In this document: positions 62,525 through 64,000 of the stretch, piece after piece | Layout: each line of letters starts with the position of its first letter | Position numbering within the stretch: the first letter of the stretch is position 1 | Assembly: GCA_947498785.1 (NCBI GenBank) | Contig: CANMLS010000004.1 | Coordinates: forward strand, 62,001-126,000 | Length of the DNA stretch: 64,000 nt | Reading direction: 5' to 3' | Source of the DNA: an uncultured Aquimarina sp. | GTDB taxonomy: Bacteria > Bacteroidota > Bacteroidia > Flavobacteriales > Flavobacteriaceae | Notes under the pieces: generated by a model | Databases searched by the model: none | What the model was told of the DNA's origin: nothing | The model's input: only the letters and a program-made list of their open reading frames with translations | Position numbers and translations under genes: made by a program

Positions 62525-64000
62525 TTAAAACCAAAAACCAACACTAAAGAACCATAGACTTTCTTTTAATTCTGGAGAATACGTGTATTTTACTTGTATT
62601 GGGCCTGCAAAAGTATCCAGGCCATACCCTAAGGCATATCCAGAATATTCTGGGTCTTCAAACCATCTTCCTGTACTGAATAATTTATTTCCAACATTTG
62701 CAAAATTAGCAGATGCATTAAGGTGATGGTTCTTTAATATTTCATAGTCAGCTGTAATCAATGCTTTTGCAAAACTTTGCCCAGTTATCGCCAAAAAATC
62801 ATAACCATAAAAAGGAGTAAAATTATTTAAGGTTTTAGCGCCAAAACCACCAAGTAGAAAATCAAGAGAATTAATAGCATTGTTCCCTATCTTGGTTCCT
62901 GCTTCTGCCGTAAAATTTAAGGTAAGATTTTTGTATAGCGTAGTGGCGTATCCTAATTTTGCTTTGGCGATAGAAAATTCATCGAAACTACCTGTAAAAT
63001 CAGAAGAAAAAAGATAGGTATGAATATCACCTTCGAACAAGATTCCTCGTTTTGGAAAATATTTATTGTCATAAGTGTCTAATTTGATATATCCTAAAGC
63101 ACTCCAATAATCGCTATTATCAAAGACAGTTCTGGGAATTTGATTTTCATCTTCTCCAAATGTTTCTGAAATAATCCTAAGCCTTTTATATTCTGCCCCT
63201 AAACCAACAGAGAAAGTTTGTCTAAATGGTGTTTCAACGTAAGCCTGTACATTTAAATCAGTATAATCGATATCAATTGTATTAATGTCTAAATCCGGGA
63301 TTTCTCCAAATTGACCTATAAAGTTAAAATCAAATGCTTTTTTAAAATTGTTATAACTATATTTTAACCCTGGACTTAAGTAGAATCCTTTATAAATGTG
63401 ATAATCTAGGTTATATCGAATATTATCACCTAAAGCTGTATCTAAAGAAAGGACATCATTGTTAAAAAATAATCCTTTTCGTGTTATATTAACTAAGGCT
63501 GCTGTTTTAAATAAGTTGTCGTAGTGTAAAGCAAAACGTAATAACATTTTATTTTCACTTTCTTTTACAGAAAGTCTAAGTTCTTTACCTTGTTTTGTGT
63601 CTATTAATCTATGACTTACCCGATCAAAATTACCTGTAGCAGATAGGTTATTTATTCCATCATTTAGTTTTTCATATGAGGTAACTAGAGGAACTTTTAA
63701 TTTTAATTTTCCTTTAATATAAGACCTAGTATATTGTTTATTTCCCGATATAGTAAGACTATTAATTACTATGGTTTCAGAATTTTTAGGAATTTGGACT
63801 TTTGGAGGGGGTGTTTTTTGGCGTTTTTTTATGGCTTTTAGTTTATCATAATTAGCTAAAGCAGCATCTTTACCACTAGCTATAATTTTATCAGCTTTAT
63901 CAAATGACATTACCGAAAAATCCATAATAGATGGTTTAATATATATATCAGTATCAGAAACTTTATCTTTCATAGCATTGTAAGTCTTGAAATTACTGAT
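62525..64000 (-). CDS. Patatin-like outer-membrane protein, C-terminal part, cut by the window edge
   Basis: The frame is open to the right edge, so the 5' end is missing; an internal ATG at 63973 is not the true start. The visible N-terminal piece (IMDFSVMSFDKADKIIASGK) resembles the end of patatin-like phospholipase domains. A POTRA-like segment follows (about 70-140, INSLTISGNKQYTRSYIKGKL). The remainder is a 16-strand-type outer-membrane barrel ending IQVKYTYSPELKESLWFFSVGFWF, a typical aromatic C-terminus. This patatin-POTRA-barrel fusion is known in Bacteroidetes and secretes or displays a lipase domain (type V autotransporter-like). The lipase catalytic dyad would be off the window. 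Confidence 0.85.
   Translation of the reverse strand: MSNFKTYNAMKDKVSDTDIYIKPSIMDFSVMSFDKADKIIASGKDAALANYDKLKAIKKRQKTPPPKVQIPKNSETIVINSLTISGNKQYTRSYIKGKLKLKVPLVTSYEKLNDGINNLSATGNFDRVSHRLIDTKQGKELRLSVKESENKMLLRFALHYDNLFKTAALVNITRKGLFFNNDVLSLDTALGDNIRYNLDYHIYKGFYLSPGLKYSYNNFKKAFDFNFIGQFGEIPDLDINTIDIDYTDLNVQAYVETPFRQTFSVGLGAEYKRLRIISETFGEDENQIPRTVFDNSDYWSALGYIKLDTYDNKYFPKRGILFEGDIHTYLFSSDFTGSFDEFSIAKAKLGYATTLYKNLTLNFTAEAGTKIGNNAINSLDFLLGGFGAKTLNNFTPFYGYDFLAITGQSFAKALITADYEILKNHHLNASANFANVGNKLFSTGRWFEDPEYSGYALGYGLDTFAGPIQVKYTYSPELKESLWFFSVGFWF

Noticed and set aside
1..64000. CRISPR array
   Set aside because: No series of regularly spaced direct repeats and no cas genes were seen anywhere in the window.

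Overview
The window is chromosomal DNA from a Bacteroidetes bacterium, almost certainly a marine Flavobacteriaceae; gene style and content resemble Aquimarina, which is a guess. The DNA is AT-rich, promoters show the TAnnTTTG -7 box of this phylum, ribosome binding sites are weak, and typical flavobacterial genes are present (Oar-type TonB receptor, DUF3108 protein, tryptophan dioxygenase, a GreA-like protein, dispersed palindromes).

Layout. 1-12.9 kb is mostly housekeeping: alr-tdk overlap, rsmI, a HopJ-family protein, an M50 protease, recJ, an alpha/beta hydrolase lipoprotein, a GreA-like factor, a GNAT enzyme, mtgA and an FAD oxidoreductase. Decayed genes lie among and just after these: an IS transposase scar, a thrombospondin type 3 repeat scar and a broken HD-domain phosphohydrolase. 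13.8-16.8 kb has a CocE-type hydrolase and an AraC regulator. 16.9-22.7 kb is a lipid and cofactor block (accC, accB, fabH, rpmF, DUF177, pdxA, ribE). 22.7-24.9 kb holds small uncharacterised genes, one with a doubled palindrome in its promoter.

25.4-41.8 kb is the main accessory system: a Bacteroidetes-type (subtype iii) type VI secretion locus, all on the + strand. Its order is tssB, tssC, a 0.5-kb spacer, tssE, tssF, tssH, tssG, tssN, two decayed genes, tssK, tssO, a second TssO-like protein (probable TssP), a PKD-domain membrane protein, tssR and a winged-helix/TM protein. TssB/C form the contractile sheath, TssE/F/G/K the baseplate, TssH disassembles the sheath, and TssN/O/P/PKD/R take the place of the TssJLM envelope complex. 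Hcp, VgrG and PAAR genes are absent from the locus. Between tssN and tssK lie a frameshifted tail that looks like a GH19-type lysozyme/chitinase and a lipoprotein frameshifted near its end. I read these as a decayed effector and a possible immunity partner.

Beyond the secretion locus are a duplicated scrap of the AraC gene, an HTH protein, a CAU-anticodon tRNA, mce, rbfA, a LolC/E-type permease, dusB and lepA (two copies of a dispersed repeat bracket dusB), a Cof phosphatase, yjbQ, a membrane protein and a large TonB-dependent receptor. Then come a DUF3108-kynA-M23 peptidase-pgi operon and the tyrosine catabolic genes hppD and hmgA. A patatin-like outer-membrane protein runs off the right edge.
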